DNA of 64,000 nt, from assembly GCA_046294735.1 (NCBI GenBank), contig JBKBKB010000003.1:310001-374000 (forward strand), read 5' to 3'. Source of the stretch: 34-65-8 sp046294735 (GTDB lineage: Bacteria > Pseudomonadota > Alphaproteobacteria > Sphingomonadales > Sphingomonadaceae). The position numbers and the translations under genes are program-made. This document shows positions 35,782-44,480 of this stretch, piece by piece. Under the pieces are notes generated by a model. That model was not told the DNA's origin and did no database searches. It worked only from the letters and a program-made list of their open reading frames with translations. Within the stretch, counting starts at the first letter, position 1. Every line of letters begins with the position of its first letter.

Positions 35782-37304
35782 CCTCCAGCAATCGCCGTAC
35801 TTTCGCGATCATTTCGCACCCTGACGCCGGTAAGACGACGCTGACCGAAAAGCTGCTGCTGCAAGGCGGCGCGATCCATCTTGCGGGCGAGGTCAAGGCG
35901 CGCGGCGCGGCGCGGCGGGCGCGCTCGGACTGGATGAAGATCGAGCAGCAGCGCGGGATCTCGGTCACCTCCTCGGTAATGACGTTCCAGAAAGACGGGA
36001 TCGTCTTCAACCTGCTCGACACGCCGGGGCACGAGGACTTCAGCGAGGACACCTATCGCACGCTGACCGCGGTGGATTCCGCAGTCATGGTGATCGACGC
36101 GGCCAAGGGCATTGAGCCGCAGACCCGCAAGCTGTTCGAGGTGTGCCGCCTGCGTTCCGTCCCGATCATCACCTTCGTCAACAAGGTCGACCGCGAAGGC
36201 CGCGATCCGTTCGAGACGCTGGACGAGGTTGCTGACATGCTCGCGCTCGACGTCAGCCCGCAGATGTGGCCGATCGGCATGGGCGGTGAATTCGAAGGCC
36301 TGCTAGACTTTGCCACCGGCACTGTGGCGCGCCCGGAAGGCCCGAGCCGCGACTATCTCGGCACCCGCGATGCGGGCAACGATATCCCCGAACGCTTCGC
36401 CGACGAGATCGAGCTGGCGCGTGGCGGCTACCCGGAATTCGATCTCGAAGCTTTCCGCAACGGCGACCTCACCCCCGTCTATTTCGGTTCGGCGCTCAAG
36501 AATTTTGGCGTCGAGGAACTGATCGACGCGATTGCCCGCTTCGCCCCGCCGCCACGCCCGCAACCGGCCGGCGAGGTACTGATCGAGCCGAGCCATGACG
36601 AAGTGACCGGCTTCATCTTCAAGGTCCAGGCCAACATGGACCCCAACCACCGCGACCGGATCGCATTTATGCGGCTGGTTTCGGGCACCTTCAAGCGCGG
36701 GATGAAGCTCATTCCCTCCGGCCTCGGCAAGCCGATTGCGGTCCATTCGCCGATCCTGTTCTTCGCGCAGGACCGCGAACTGGCCGACACGGCTGAGGCT
36801 GGCGACATCATCGGCATCCCCAACCACGGCACGCTGCGGGTGGGCGATACGCTGAGCGAGAAGAACCACCTGCGCTTTACCGGCCTGCCCAACTTCGCGC
36901 CGGAAATCCTGCGCCGGGTGGTACTGAAGGACCCGACCAAGACCAAACAGCTGCGCAAGGCGCTCGACGACCTGAGCGAGGAGGGGGTTATCCAGGTGTT
37001 CTATCCCGAGATCGGCGCACAGTGGATCGTTGGGGTGGTCGGCCAGTTGCAGCTCGACGTGCTCGTCAGCCGGCTGGAGGCCGAATACAAGGTCGAGGCG
37101 ATGCTGGAAGCCTCGCCCTTCGCCACCGCGCGCTGGCTCAAGGGCAGCGATGCGGCGCTCAAGGGGTTCACCGATCTCAACCGGCCGAACCTGGCGCGTG
37201 ACCGCGACGGCGATGCGGTGTTCATGGCCAAGGCTGCGTGGGATGTGGGCTACCAGCAGGAAAAGAACCCTGACCTGGTGTTTTCGGCCACCAAGGAAAG
37301 GTAG
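35778..37304 (+). CDS. prfC: peptide chain release factor 3
   Basis: RF3, 508 residues (E. coli 529), the GTPase that removes RF1/RF2 from the ribosome after peptide release. G motifs are HPDAGKTTLTEKLL (G1), DTPGHEDFSEDTYRTL (G3) and NKVDREGRDP (G4), and FGSALKNFGVEELIDAIARFAPPP, RGMKLIPSGLGKPIAVHSPILFFAQDRE, EGVIQVFYP and VVGQLQLDVLVSRLEAEYKVE are family signatures. The gene overlaps the SDR gene by 4 bp. RF3 is patchily present in alphaproteobacteria, so its presence is worth recording. The PPOX gene begins about 70 bp after its stop. Confidence 0.95.
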   Translation: MTSSNRRTFAIISHPDAGKTTLTEKLLLQGGAIHLAGEVKARGAARRARSDWMKIEQQRGISVTSSVMTFQKDGIVFNLLDTPGHEDFSEDTYRTLTAVDSAVMVIDAAKGIEPQTRKLFEVCRLRSVPIITFVNKVDREGRDPFETLDEVADMLALDVSPQMWPIGMGGEFEGLLDFATGTVARPEGPSRDYLGTRDAGNDIPERFADEIELARGGYPEFDLEAFRNGDLTPVYFGSALKNFGVEELIDAIARFAPPPRPQPAGEVLIEPSHDEVTGFIFKVQANMDPNHRDRIAFMRLVSGTFKRGMKLIPSGLGKPIAVHSPILFFAQDRELADTAEAGDIIGIPNHGTLRVGDTLSEKNHLRFTGLPNFAPEILRRVVLKDPTKTKQLRKALDDLSEEGVIQVFYPEIGAQWIVGVVGQLQLDVLVSRLEAEYKVEAMLEASPFATARWLKGSDAALKGFTDLNRPNLARDRDGDAVFMAKAAWDVGYQQEKNPDLVFSATKER

Positions 37305-37372
37305 TTGTTTCTCGCACCGCGCGAACCCCCTTCTTCTTGCCGCGCGCGCTACGCCCGCCTAGGCTTGCGCAT

Positions 37373-37957
37373 ATGGCCGAATTCTTCGACACGCTGACCG
37401 ACGCGCATGTCGCTATGATCGGCAAGCAGCCGGTGTTCTTTGTCGCCACGGCCGCCGAAGGCGCGCGGATCAATCTCAGCCCCAAGGGATACGATGCGTT
37501 CCGTATATTGGCGCCTGACCGGGTCGCCTGGCTCGACCTTGGCGGCTCGGGTAACGAGACCAACGCGCACCTGCTGGCCGACGGGCGGATTACGCTGATG
37601 TTCTGCAATTTCCAGCAGCCCGCGCTGATTCTGCGGATCTATGGCCGGGGACGCCCGGTGCTGCCGCAGGATCCGGAGTGGGAGCAGTTCGCCGTGCACT
37701 TTACCCTGATACCCGGCACCCGGCAGATCTTCGATATTGCGGTGGAGAGCGTCCAGACCAGCTGCGGCTGGGGCGTGCCGTTGATGGCATTCGAAAGCGA
37801 GCGGCAGACACTGAAGAAGGCGCACGCCCAGGCCAACCCGGCGGAATGGGCGGCCAAGCACGCTTTGAGGATCGCCAGTATTGATGGCTTGCCGGCGCGA
37901 CCGACGGACCGTTACTTCGCCGGTGCCAAGGCAGATCGGGGCGCGGGGCAGAGCTGA
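37373..37957 (+). CDS. pyridoxamine 5'-phosphate oxidase family protein
   Basis: A 194-residue flavin-binding split-barrel protein of the PPOX family. The N-terminal FFVATAAEGARINLSPKG and VAWLDLGGSGNETNAHL segments contain the FMN-contact pattern, and ITLMFCNFQQPALILRIYGRGRPV the central strands. Members bind FMN, F420 or haem, and many have no known reaction. It is unlikely to be PdxH itself because the length and the C-terminus differ. It lies between prfC and an exonuclease/phosphatase-fold gene in the same direction. I cannot assign a substrate. Confidence 0.75.
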   Translation: MAEFFDTLTDAHVAMIGKQPVFFVATAAEGARINLSPKGYDAFRILAPDRVAWLDLGGSGNETNAHLLADGRITLMFCNFQQPALILRIYGRGRPVLPQDPEWEQFAVHFTLIPGTRQIFDIAVESVQTSCGWGVPLMAFESERQTLKKAHAQANPAEWAAKHALRIASIDGLPARPTDRYFAGAKADRGAGQS

Positions 37958-37958
37958 C

Positions 37959-38660
37959 TTGCGGCTGAAGTTTGCCAGCTACAACATCCACAAGGCAGTG
38001 GGAACTGACCGGCGGCGCGATCCCGACCGGATCATCACCGTGCTGCGCGAGATCGACGCTGACGTGATCGCGCTGCAGGAGGCGGACCGCCGGATCGGCG
38101 ACCGGGCCAGCGTGTTGGAACGCGCCGCGCTGGATGATACCCCGTGGAAGCCGGTCGAGGTGGCGCGCCGCCCGCGCAGTCTTGGCTGGCACGGCAATGC
38201 GATCCTGGTGCGACGGAACATCGGCGTGGTCGATGCCGAGCCGCTCGCCCTGCCGATGCTGGAGCCGCGCGGTGCGGCGCGGGCCGATCTCGATTGCGAC
38301 GGTGTGCGCATTCGCGTGGTCGGGATGCACCTCGACCTGTCCGGATTGCGCCGCAGTGACCAGATCCGGGCAGTGCTCAGCCATGTCGGCGGGTGTGAGG
38401 CAGAGTGTCCGACGGTGCTGATGGGCGACTTCAACCAGTGGGGCGTGAATGGCGGAGCCATGCGCGCGTTCGGGCCCGACTGGCAGGTGCTCGATACCGG
38501 ACGCAGCTTTCCCTCGCGCCAGCCGATCGCCCGGCTCGACCGGATTGTCGCCTCTTCCGAATGGGACTGTTTTGAGCGGCATGTCCATCATAGCGCCATG
38601 GCCGCGCAGGCGTCCGACCATCTGCCCGTCGTAGCCGAGCTCGATCTGCCCGAATCCTAA
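37959..38660 (+). CDS. endonuclease/exonuclease/phosphatase family protein
   Basis: A 233-residue EEP-fold phosphodiesterase from a TTG at 37959 (then RLKFASYNIHKAVGTD), one base after the stop of the PPOX gene. The motifs are intact: SYNIHKA (asparagine metal/substrate ligand), ALQEADRR (metal-binding glutamate), GMHLDLSGLRRSDQI, GDFNQWG, LDRIVASS and the C-terminal SDHLPVVAELDL with the catalytic aspartate-histidine. Nothing in the sequence distinguishes a DNA, RNA, sugar-phosphate or sphingomyelinase substrate. With the PPOX gene it forms a small two-gene unit. Confidence 0.8.
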   Translation: MRLKFASYNIHKAVGTDRRRDPDRIITVLREIDADVIALQEADRRIGDRASVLERAALDDTPWKPVEVARRPRSLGWHGNAILVRRNIGVVDAEPLALPMLEPRGAARADLDCDGVRIRVVGMHLDLSGLRRSDQIRAVLSHVGGCEAECPTVLMGDFNQWGVNGGAMRAFGPDWQVLDTGRSFPSRQPIARLDRIVASSEWDCFERHVHHSAMAAQASDHLPVVAELDLPES

Positions 38661-38745
38661 GCAATGCCTAAGTTATAGGCAGGTCTTTCGCAAGGTTTGA
38701 TCTGCTGCTCCGCCCCTATCGTTTGATTTCAGGTGCTTGTGTAAC

Positions 38746-38761
38746 TGGCACGGCTTTTGCT
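38746..38761 (+). promoter_or_regulatory. sigma-54 (RpoN) promoter of glnK-amtB
   Basis: The sequence TGGCACG-4N-TTGCT at 38746-38761 matches the -24/-12 consensus TGGCACRNNNNTTGCW exactly, with correct spacing. It lies about 50 bp before the glnK ATG, where this promoter is expected for nitrogen-controlled glnK-amtB. An upstream NtrC-binding site is expected, but I do not see one that I can place. Confidence 0.9.
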
Positions 38762-38809
38762 GCATGTGCGAAGCCGGTTCATCCTCCGGCGGCAAAGCAG
38801 GGGAGAACG

Positions 38810-39148
38810 ATGAAGTTCATCATCGCGATCATCAAGCCATTCAAGCTCGACGAGGTGCGTGAAGCCCTTGGGTCGATCGGTATTGCCGGTATGACGGTGT
38901 CGGAAGTCAAGGGCTTCGGGCGGCAGAAGGGGCAGACCGAAATCTACCGCGGGGCCGAATATTCCACGAATATGCTGCCCAAGGTTAAACTGGAAATTGC
39001 TGCCAGCGACGACGTGGCCGAGCAGGTCGTGGAAACGATCACCAAGACGGCCAGCACCGACAGCATCGGCGACGGTAAGATCTTCGTGTTCGACCTCGCC
39101 TCCGCCACCCGCATCCGCACCGGTGAAACCGGTGATACCGCGCTCTGA
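38810..39148 (+). CDS. glnK: nitrogen regulatory PII protein GlnK
   Basis: A 112-residue PII signalling protein. The T-loop GRQKGQTEIYRGAEYSTN includes Tyr51, the site of uridylylation by GlnD in proteobacteria, and the C-terminal TGETGDTAL closes the trimer interface. It binds 2-oxoglutarate, ATP and ADP and blocks AmtB when nitrogen is ample. The start at the ATG 38810 has GGGGAGAA a few bases before it. It lies 29 bp before amtB, behind a sigma-54 promoter, so expression should rise under nitrogen limitation through NtrC. Confidence 0.96.
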   Translation: MKFIIAIIKPFKLDEVREALGSIGIAGMTVSEVKGFGRQKGQTEIYRGAEYSTNMLPKVKLEIAASDDVAEQVVETITKTASTDSIGDGKIFVFDLASATRIRTGETGDTAL

Positions 39149-39177
39149 CGCGCGCGCCTGACATGAGGGACCAATCC

Positions 39178-40527
39178 ATGATCCGTACACTTTCCAGGGC
39201 GACAGCGCAGGCGGCAGGGGCACTGGCCACCTCGCTGCTCGTTGCCGCACCCGCTTTCGCGCAGGATGCGGCCGAAGCCGCCGCCGCCGTTCCCAACCCT
39301 GGCAACAACGCCTGGATGATGACAGCCACCCTGCTCGTCCTGCTTATGATCCTGCCAGGACTTGCGCTGTTCTACGGCGGCCTGACCCGGCAGAAGAACA
39401 TGCTTTCGACCATGACCCAGGTTGGCGCGACCGCCTGTCTCGCCATGCTGATCTGGGTGATGTGGGGCTACAGTCTCGCCTTTGGAGACACCACCTACGA
39501 AGGCACGCTGGGCCTGTTTATCAGCGGGGGCAGCTATTTCCTGATGGGCACCGATGCTTCCAGCACGGCGGCCACCTTCACCGATGAAGTCATCAGCAAG
39601 TATGTCTTCATCAGCTTCCAGATGACTTTCGCCGCGATCACCGCTGCGCTCATCCTGGGTGCGACGGCGGAGCGGATGAAGTTCAGTGCTGTGATGGCAT
39701 TCGTGCCGATCTGGCTGACCATCGTCTACTTCCCGATCGCGCACATGGTCTGGGCTGGTGGCGGGCTGCTGTTCGAAGACGGCGCGCTCGACTTTGCCGG
39801 CGGTACGGTGGTCCACATCAACGCCGGTGTTTCCGGCCTGGTGCTGGCATACCTGCTCGGCAAGCGCCGCGGCTATCCCAATGAGCCGATGCCCCCGCAC
39901 AGCATGACGATGACGTTGATCGGCGCTGGACTGCTGTGGGTGGGCTGGTTCGGGTTCAACGCTGGCTCGGCGCTGGAAGCCGATGGTTCGGCCGGCCTCG
40001 CGATGATCAACACTTTCGTTGCTACTGCCGCCGCTGCACTCACCTGGATGGTGATCGAACGCGCTGCCGGGCACAAAGGCTCTGCCCTGGGCTTTGCCTC
40101 GGGCATCATCGCCGGGCTCGTGGCAGTTACTCCGGCCGCCGGCAACTCCGGGCCGTTCGGGGCAATCTTGCTCGGCATCGTGTCGTCGATAGTGTGCTAC
40201 TACTTCGTCGCCAAGGTGAAGGCCAAGTTCGGCTATGACGATGCGCTCGACGCCTTCGGCATCCACGGCATCGGCGGCATCGTCGGTGCCATTGGTACCG
40301 CAGTGGTCTACCAGCCGTTCCTCGGCGGCCCCGGTGATGGCTCGACCGCAATGGGGGCACAGCTCTGGACCCAGACTTTCGGCGTCCTCGTGACGATAGG
40401 CTGGGCTGGCATCGGCACCCTGATCGCTGCCTACATCGTCAAGCTGACCATCGGCCTGCGGGTGACCGAAGAAGCCGAAGTCGACGGGCTCGACATCTCC
40501 GAACACGGGGAGCGCGCCTACAACTGA
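39178..40527 (+). CDS. amtB: ammonium transporter AmtB
   Basis: A 449-residue ammonium channel. The ATG at 39178 follows GAGGGA by eight bases and is preferred to the ATG at 39163. A signal peptide ends near AFA-QD (residue 28-30), as in long AmtB forms, and eleven or twelve membrane helices follow. The key pore residues are visible: the histidine in GGTVVHINAG and the second in FGIHGIGGIVGAIG, with the phenylalanine gate in TFVATAAAALTW and neighbouring segments. The C-terminal tail TEEAEVDGLDISEHGERAYN is the usual GlnK-contact region. It is followed by a strong terminator. Confidence 0.95.
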   Translation: MIRTLSRATAQAAGALATSLLVAAPAFAQDAAEAAAAVPNPGNNAWMMTATLLVLLMILPGLALFYGGLTRQKNMLSTMTQVGATACLAMLIWVMWGYSLAFGDTTYEGTLGLFISGGSYFLMGTDASSTAATFTDEVISKYVFISFQMTFAAITAALILGATAERMKFSAVMAFVPIWLTIVYFPIAHMVWAGGGLLFEDGALDFAGGTVVHINAGVSGLVLAYLLGKRRGYPNEPMPPHSMTMTLIGAGLLWVGWFGFNAGSALEADGSAGLAMINTFVATAAAALTWMVIERAAGHKGSALGFASGIIAGLVAVTPAAGNSGPFGAILLGIVSSIVCYYFVAKVKAKFGYDDALDAFGIHGIGGIVGAIGTAVVYQPFLGGPGDGSTAMGAQLWTQTFGVLVTIGWAGIGTLIAAYIVKLTIGLRVTEEAEVDGLDISEHGERAYN

Positions 40528-40611
40528 TTACCCAGGTTCGGCGGAATCGGGAGTTCCTCTCCCCTTCCGGTTCCGCCGCACGATGTTCCTCCTGCGAACA
40601 CAGCCTACAAA

Positions 40612-40643
40612 GGGCCGGAGCCAGCCGCTCCGGCCCCTTTTTT
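40612..40643 (+). terminator. glnK-amtB intrinsic terminator
   Basis: A perfect 10-bp stem (40612-40621 with 40627-40636, loop CAGCC), then C and TTTTTT. It lies about 85 bp after the amtB stop codon. The following gene is on the opposite strand. Confidence 0.9.
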
Positions 40644-40774
40644 ATATGCGCGCCTGGCGCCGCAGGTGCATCCTCGCGGCTGTTCCTCCCGTTGGTCGGG
40701 CCGCTGCGGGCGGGCAGTCGCCCTTGCGGCTTGCTGGTCGCAAGCCGTTTCTTCACTGGAAGGGTAGGGTGGCG

Positions 40775-42355
40775 TCAGCCCTTTTTGATGAAATCAGCGC
40801 AGCGTTCGCCGATCATGATGCTGGGCGCGTTGGTGTTGCCGCTGACGATCTTGGGCATGACCGAGGCATCGGCGATCCACAGCCCGTCAAGCCCCCGCGC
40901 CTTCAGCCTGGGATCCACCACCGCCGCATCGTCACCGCCCATGCGGCAGGTGCCGACCGGGTGGTAGACCGTGTCCGCGCGGTTGCGGATCAGCTGGTCG
41001 AGTTCATCGTCATCACCGAGGTTGATCGGATGGCGATCACGCGGGCCGTAATCGGTCAGCGGCGGGGCATCGACGATCCGGTGCGACAGGCGCACCCCGG
41101 CGCGCAAGGTTGCCATATCGCGTTCGTCATCAAGGAAGTTGGGATCGATTCGCGGCGCATCGGTTGCCTCGGTGGAAGTGAGCCGCACCGTGCCCCGGCT
41201 TTCCGGGCGCAGCACACAGGCATGAAGCGAAAAACCGTGGCCCTTGACCTTCTCGCGCCCGTGATCTTCCAGCACGGCGGGAACGAAGTGCCACTGCACA
41301 TCAGGTGCGGGGGCATCGGGCATGACCTTCCAGAACCCGCCCGCTTCGGCATAGGGCGTGGTCATGATCCCGGTCCGCTTGCGCCGGTGCTCGATGATCG
41401 CCTTGGCCATTCGCATGGTGCCCACCAAACTGTCACCGATCGGGACGGTCGATTCGGTTGCCCAGCCGGAAACGTAATCGATGTGATCCTGCAGGTCCGA
41501 GCCGACGGCCCGCTTGTCCAGCACCACCTCGATCCCGTGCTCCCGCAGGTGTTCACCCGGGCCGACGCCAGACAGCATCAGCACTTGCGGGCTGTTGAAC
41601 GCCCCGGCGCTGAGGATCACCCCGCCGCTGGCGTTGACCACTTCGCGCTTGCTGCCGCGGCGAATGGCAACGCCGGTGACCCGGCCCTGTTCGATCACCA
41701 GTTTCTCGACCACGGTGCCGGTGCGGATATCGAGGTTGGCGCTGCCCCGCAGCGGCTCGACATAGGCGCGGGACGCGGACCAGCGCTCGCCCTGGCGCTG
41801 GGTCACCTGGTACAGGCCGAACCCCTCCTGCCGCTCGCCGTTGAAATCGGCATTGCGGGGCAACTGGAGCTGGCTGGCACTTTCGACGAACGCCTCGCTG
41901 GTCGGGTTGGCCCATTTCTGGTTTGAGACAAACAGCGGCCCGCCCGCCCCGTGAAAATTGTCGGCACCGCGCTCGTTCGCTTCGGCCTTGCGGAACCAGG
42001 GCAGGACATCGTCATAGGCCCAGCCGGTGCAGCCCATGGCGGCCCAATTGTCGTAATCCCACCGGTTGCCGCGGATGTAGACCATGGCGTTGATCGCCGA
42101 TGACCCGCCCAGCCCTTTGCCGCGCGGCTGGTAACCGATTCTGCCGTTGAGGCCTTTCTGCGGCACCGTTTCGTAGCGGTAATTGGTGTTCTTGAGCAGG
42201 AAGGGCATGAAGCCCGGGGTCTTAACCAGCAGGTTGTCGTTGCTGCCGCCCGCCTCCAGCAGGCAGACGCGCCGGGTGCCGTCTTCTGCCAGCCGGCCAG
42301 CCACTGCGCTGCCGGCACTGCCACCGCCGATGACGATGTAATCGAACCTGTCCAT
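40775..42355 (-). CDS. GMC family oxidoreductase (choline/alcohol dehydrogenase-like)
   Basis: A 526-residue flavin-dependent oxidoreductase of the glucose-methanol-choline family. The FAD loop YIVIGGGSAGSAVAGRL is at residues 6-22. The family signature 1, PRGKGLGGSSAINAMVYIRG, and signature 2, GGVILSAGAFNSPQVLMLSGVGP, are both present, and the catalytic histidine is in YHPVGTCRMGGD. It oxidises alcohols to aldehydes, and many relatives act on choline, long-chain or cyclic alcohols. It is the last gene of a minus-strand operon with a desaturase-like protein, so a hydroxylated hydrophobic substrate is possible. This is an inference. Confidence 0.85.
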   Translation of the reverse strand: MDRFDYIVIGGGSAGSAVAGRLAEDGTRRVCLLEAGGSNDNLLVKTPGFMPFLLKNTNYRYETVPQKGLNGRIGYQPRGKGLGGSSAINAMVYIRGNRWDYDNWAAMGCTGWAYDDVLPWFRKAEANERGADNFHGAGGPLFVSNQKWANPTSEAFVESASQLQLPRNADFNGERQEGFGLYQVTQRQGERWSASRAYVEPLRGSANLDIRTGTVVEKLVIEQGRVTGVAIRRGSKREVVNASGGVILSAGAFNSPQVLMLSGVGPGEHLREHGIEVVLDKRAVGSDLQDHIDYVSGWATESTVPIGDSLVGTMRMAKAIIEHRRKRTGIMTTPYAEAGGFWKVMPDAPAPDVQWHFVPAVLEDHGREKVKGHGFSLHACVLRPESRGTVRLTSTEATDAPRIDPNFLDDERDMATLRAGVRLSHRIVDAPPLTDYGPRDRHPINLGDDDELDQLIRNRADTVYHPVGTCRMGGDDAAVVDPRLKARGLDGLWIADASVMPKIVSGNTNAPSIMIGERCADFIKKG

Positions 42356-42378
42356 GACCTCTCCTTGTGTGCAAACGG

Positions 42379-43314
42379 TTAGGTCGTCTGGCCCTCGCCC
42401 GCAATCGGGTTTTCATCTGCCACGGTTTGCGTGCCCTGCCGGCTGCGCCAACGCTCACGGATCATGTCGCTGGTGTCGCGGCTGCCGTCGTGGGTCCAGC
42501 CCGGCTCGCGCAGCAGGTAGGACAGCTTATGCCGCCAGGGCGCGCGCCAGATGTCCTGCACCATCCCGATCCACTCGTGAAACACCGCCCACAGCAGGTT
42601 GAAGCTGCCCAATTGGCGGACAATGCCGTAACGGATGCGTTCCTCGTCCGGCCGCTCCTCCTCGAAGGTGCCGAACATGCGGTCCCAGATTATGAATACG
42701 CCTGCATAGTTGCGGTCAAGATAGCGCGGGTTGGTGGCGTGGTGGACGCGGTGGTGGCTGGGTGTGTTCATAACCGCCTCGAACCAGCGCGGCATCTTGC
42801 CGATGGCCTCGGTGTGGATCCAGAACTGATAGATCAGGTTGAACCCGGCGCAGATCGCGATCATCGCCGGGTGAAAGCCGAGCAAGACCAGCGGCAGCGC
42901 GAAGGCAAACCCAAGAGTCAGCGAGCCGGTCCAGGACTGGCGCAGCGCGGTCGACAGGTTGTAGTGCTGGCTCGAATGGTGGTTGACGTGGCTGGCCCAG
43001 AACCAGCGGATCCGGTGCCCGGCGCGGTGGACCCAGTAGTATTTGAGATCATCGAGCACGAAGCAGGCAACCCACGCCCACCATGCCCAGCCAATCTCGA
43101 AGAGACGGAACTGCCACACCCACAGGAACAGGGCGAGAAAGGCCCCGCCGACCGCAACCCCGGCCACCGTGCTGCCGAGCCCGAAAGCGAGGCTGGTCAG
43201 CGTGTCGCGCGGTTCATAGGCCTCGGGCCTGCTCTTCCACGCCCAGACCATTTCCAGCAGCACCAGCAGGACGAAGCCGGGGACTGCATAATCAACGGGG
43301 GAGAAATCGGGCAT
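42379..43314 (-). CDS. sterol desaturase / fatty acid hydroxylase family protein
   Basis: A 311-residue integral membrane di-iron enzyme. Two N-terminal hydrophobic stretches flank the histidine boxes HRAGHRIRWFWASHVNHHSSQHYN (about residues 112-135) and HTEAIGKMP...HRVHH (about 185-215), the usual HX3H and HX2HH pattern of the family. The substrate could be a fatty acid, carotenoid or sterol-like lipid. The start at the ATG 43314 is chosen because it abuts the stop of the preceding gene and avoids an unconserved leader. It sits between the small membrane protein gene and the GMC oxidoreductase gene. Confidence 0.85.
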   Translation of the reverse strand: MPDFSPVDYAVPGFVLLVLLEMVWAWKSRPEAYEPRDTLTSLAFGLGSTVAGVAVGGAFLALFLWVWQFRLFEIGWAWWAWVACFVLDDLKYYWVHRAGHRIRWFWASHVNHHSSQHYNLSTALRQSWTGSLTLGFAFALPLVLLGFHPAMIAICAGFNLIYQFWIHTEAIGKMPRWFEAVMNTPSHHRVHHATNPRYLDRNYAGVFIIWDRMFGTFEEERPDEERIRYGIVRQLGSFNLLWAVFHEWIGMVQDIWRAPWRHKLSYLLREPGWTHDGSRDTSDMIRERWRSRQGTQTVADENPIAGEGQTT

Positions 43315-43318
43315 CGTC

Positions 43319-43729
43319 TCAGGTCTCCAGTCGGCGCAGGCTGGCGGCCCATTCCGGCGCGCGCTGGCCAAGGTCAAAGGTCACGCTGCCGAACCGCGTG
43401 TCCCCCGTGGCAAGGGTCAGGTAGCCGCGATCGAGCCGGACGTGGTCATAGCTGTCGAGCAGGCGGGCGGCAAAGCGCGCGCCGTGCCGCCGGATCAGCA
43501 AGACGCGTCCACGCTCGTCCCGCAGCAAGGCGCCCATCCCGGCCCGGTCAATCGCGATCTCGGCCGGTTCGAACCCGTAGATCGCCTCTTCCGCCAGATC
43601 ACGGGCATGGTCCTCGTCCCGGATGCGGGTATCCCCGCCCAGCCCAAGCCGCTTCGCCAGCCAGGCGAGCGCGAGGATCGCCAGCAGGGAGCCGCCGAAC
43701 TGGAGCAGGAGCATGCCGTTCATGTGCAC
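43319..43729 (-). CDS. small membrane-anchored protein of unknown function
   Basis: A 136-residue protein with one N-terminal membrane segment (about residues 5-27, MLLLQFGGSLLAILALAWLA) and an otherwise soluble C-terminal part with RDEDHARDLAEEAIYGFEPAEIAIDRAG. It reads from a GTG at 43729, with an ATG two codons later (43723) as an alternative. It is the first gene of the oxidative operon. The 18-bp perfect palindrome lies three bases before it. No family is recognised. It may tether or assist the enzyme encoded next, but nothing in the sequence proves this. Confidence 0.55.
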   Translation of the reverse strand: MHMNGMLLLQFGGSLLAILALAWLAKRLGLGGDTRIRDEDHARDLAEEAIYGFEPAEIAIDRAGMGALLRDERGRVLLIRRHGARFAARLLDSYDHVRLDRGYLTLATGDTRFGSVTFDLGQRAPEWAASLRRLET

Positions 43730-43732
43730 TCT

Positions 43733-43750
43733 ACTGACACAAGTGTCAGT
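43733..43750. promoter_or_regulatory. perfect 18-bp palindrome, likely operator of the GMC/desaturase operon
   Basis: The palindrome ACTGACAC-AA-GTGTCAGT at 43733-43750 has both 8-bp arms perfect around a 2-bp spacer. It lies in the 27-bp gap between the stop of the TIGR01244-type gene (43757) and the start of the next gene (43729), just upstream of the operon. The size and symmetry suit a TetR-type dimer. No regulator gene is adjacent in the window. Confidence 0.6.
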
Positions 43751-43756
43751 TGGTGA

Positions 43757-44203
43757 TCAAGCGCCTTGTCGCGCTCCGGCGGCGAGCATGTCGACTGCCG
43801 CACGCACCGGGCTGATGTCGTATCCTGCCGCCCGCGCGGCGGCGGCAATCTCGTCGGGATCGCGGCCCAGCTTCGCCTGTGCCAGCGACCACAGCAAAGT
43901 GGAGCGAGTGCCAGACCGGCAATAGCCGAGCACGGGGCCATCGGTGCTCCGCAGCGCCTCGATCATGGCATTGACCTGCGGCTCGCCAAATCCGCCACCG
44001 CTTACCGGAATGGCGCAATAGGCGATCCCGGCTGCGCGGGCTGCTGCCTCGATTTCGGCTCCGGCGGGTTGGCCGTCCTCCTCGCCATCGGGGCGATTGT
44101 TGATGATCAGGGTGATTCCTTCGCCCGCTGCAGCGGCAACATCATCGGTCGAAATCTGCGGGCTGGCCGACATCGTCTTGCTCAGGCGGCGGAACTGGCT
44201 CAT
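43757..44203 (-). CDS. TIGR01244/Blh-type phosphatase-fold protein
   Basis: A 148-residue protein of the DUF442/TIGR01244 family, a cysteine-phosphatase fold related to rhodanese and dual-specificity phosphatases. The active-site loop is GYCRSGTRS (Cys95 to Arg100). The N-terminal QISTDDVAAAAGEGITLIINNRPDGE is typical of the family. It is found fused to, or next to, metallo-beta-lactamase-type sulfur enzymes such as Blh in many proteobacteria, where roles in persulfide metabolism are proposed. No such partner is seen here. Upstream frames (to 44374) are not conserved. The start is the ATG at 44203. Confidence 0.75.
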   Translation of the reverse strand: MSQFRRLSKTMSASPQISTDDVAAAAGEGITLIINNRPDGEEDGQPAGAEIEAAARAAGIAYCAIPVSGGGFGEPQVNAMIEALRSTDGPVLGYCRSGTRSTLLWSLAQAKLGRDPDEIAAAARAAGYDISPVRAAVDMLAAGARQGA

Positions 44204-44480
44204 CGACTGCTCTCCTTGGCTGGCCGGACACCATAGCTCTGCAATGGCCCTGCACAAGACCGGGATCAAGGGCCGCGCAATGCGAAAATGCCACAGATTT
44301 AGCCGCGACAGCGGCAATCTCTCAAATTGTTCGCGCCGCCGCTGAATCTGCGCTATGGCGGATGCCTGTGGCATAGGGGGATGCGTCTCGCACTTCCCGG
44401 CAGCACGTCTGGCGCGACCGCCGTTCGCGTGTCCGACGTGGCAACGACGAGATCGGCGCGACGAAGGTATTTGCTAGGAT

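Noticed and set aside
38944..40506. A 520-residue open frame on the minus strand
   Set aside because: Antisense to amtB and glnK. No motif; codon pattern is not that of a gene.
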